Below, piece after piece: positions 63,305 to 64,000 of a stretch of 64,000 nucleotides of DNA. How positions within the stretch are numbered: position 1 is the first letter of the stretch; every line of letters begins with the position of its first letter. The notes beneath the pieces were generated by a model. That model was not told the origin of the DNA. It worked only from the letters and a program-made list of their open reading frames with translations, and searched no databases. Origin of the DNA: Hippopus hippopus (taxonomy: Eukaryota; Mollusca; Bivalvia; Cardiida; Cardiidae); assembly GCA_946811185.2 (NCBI GenBank), contig OX328097.1, forward strand, positions 60,293,063 through 60,357,062, in the 5' to 3' direction. The position numbers were made by a program, and so were the translations under genes.

Positions 63305-63420
63305 CATAGGCTTTTGCAGATAAGTTAGTTCAAGATTAGACTGCACAGAATGCAGAGTCTGATCTTGGACCTACATTGTCAGATTATCATTTGAGAGTAA
63401 TTTCCAAAAAACAAACTTGA
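63305..63420. mobile_element. MITE-B fragment
   Basis: TTCAAGATTAGACTGCACAG / GCAGAGTCTGATCTTGGACC hairpin, about 25 bp after the exon 63212-63281. Confidence 0.5.
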
Positions 63421-63464
63421 CGTTGCAACCTTTGAATTACTCTTGCCGAAAACTCTTTTCATCT

Positions 63465-63540
63465 AACAGCAGACCACTTTCAAAAAACATTGTGACTTTT
63501 TATAAGCAATTTCTCCTATTGCCACAATGTTGATAGAAGT
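63465..63540. mobile_element. MITE-A, core relic
   Basis: TTTCAAAAAACATTGTGAC / AATTTCTCC..TGCCACAATGTTG arms, with a short replaced loop (TTTTTATAAG). Confidence 0.45.
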
Positions 63541-63584
63541 GTGCATGAATTTAAGCTTAATTCAGATGTTGAATATCCTTATTT

Positions 63585-63807
63585 CAACCTTTTTCACATA
63601 ATCCCAAGTTTTAACAACCCTAAGAGACAGCTTTCAAAAACATTGTGGGAAAAGGAGAAAATGCTGGTGGCCAGCATTTTCTTCTTTTCCCCCAGTTTTC
63701 TTTCTTTTTAAAGAAAAAGTTCATCACTTACACCACATGAAATTTGTCATCTGCAAATGATTTCAATTTGGAGAAGTCTTAAATTTTGGCTTTTGGTAAA
63801 GAGTTAA
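63585..63807 (+). mobile_element. MITE-A, full length
   Basis: TCAACCTTTTTCACATAATC to TTTTGGTAAAGAGTTAA; core GCTGGTGGCCAGC. Confidence 0.8.
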
Positions 63808-64000
63808 CTGAGGATGTTTTCAAAGTCAGTCATGAGCTGATAGGTTTCAGCAGGTAATAAGTAGAGGCTTGGAATTGCAATGGCAGGTTTGTTCCGCCTC
63901 ATTATCTAAAACATTCATCACAAGTGGCTGCAGTCCTTTTATCAACCCATCATTGTTTCTGGAGGCAGCATAATGTTCTTTTTTTTTATTTTCTGTCTGA

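Larger units (their letters stand above)
63282..64000 (+). other. Start of the next intron, truncated by the window end
   Basis: Begins GTGAGT in phase 1. It contains a MITE-B hairpin, a MITE-A fragment and one nearly full MITE-A, listed separately. Confidence 0.8.

Noticed and set aside
1704..63807. Regular hairpins as a CRISPR array
   Set aside because: The repeats are about 229-bp transposons scattered irregularly in both orientations, in a eukaryotic intron.

Overview
This window is AT-rich eukaryotic DNA, almost certainly from a marine invertebrate and most plausibly a bivalve mollusc. That is inference, from three things: the one protein recognised, the giant repeat-filled introns, and repeat styles familiar from bivalves (tRNA-derived SINEs, and Helitron-like arrays that begin with an AGCTCACCTGAGC-type end and finish with a GGCC..GGCC hairpin). 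There are no bacterial features.

One protein-coding gene is supported, on the + strand. Three short exons (1117-1205, 18516-18621, 63212-63281) join in frame and encode part of the N-terminal Hook domain of a CCDC88-family protein (Girdin/Daple type). The first coding exon lies before the window and the rest of the domain and the coiled coil lie beyond it. The two complete introns are about 17.3 kb and 44.6 kb, so about 99% of the window is intron or flank.

The introns are packed with transposable elements. The dominant one, called MITE-A here, is about 229 bp. It has TTAA at both ends, termini reading CCCTTTACCA, and a near-perfect palindrome of about 65 bp in the middle. More than 80 intact, degraded or fragmentary copies are visible, in both orientations, about one per 750 bp. 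The TTAA target and CCC ends suggest a non-autonomous piggyBac-type (or Kolobok-type) element. A second TTAA family (MITE-B, ends CCCTTAGAGC, with a core hairpin around GATCAGACTGCA) is present in about a dozen copies, and a third TTAA element occurs once (35911-36282). Insertions nest: MITE-B sits in MITE-A at 17776-17991, SINEs sit in MITE-A at 15325, 57240 and 58288, and MITE-A sits in another repeat at 16104.

Other elements: two tRNA-derived SINE types sharing a 3' tail plus a third type; two Helitron-like repeat families (10171-11170, 12027-15031, 49992-50612); a 1458-bp TIR element inside one of those arrays; a 1321-bp long-TIR element with an 8-bp target duplication (41627-42947); an imperfect inverted repeat of about 1 kb (18980-20030); a 24-bp minisatellite (40300-41240) with inverted copies beyond the long-TIR element; an 80-bp tandem array split by another TIR element (30130-31385); an element ending in GGCCAAAACGTCC arrays (36815-37526); and four copies of a MITE with an ATTGGCT palindrome. 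No tRNA, rRNA, CRISPR or transposase gene was found. Nearly all other open frames are short and fall in repeats.
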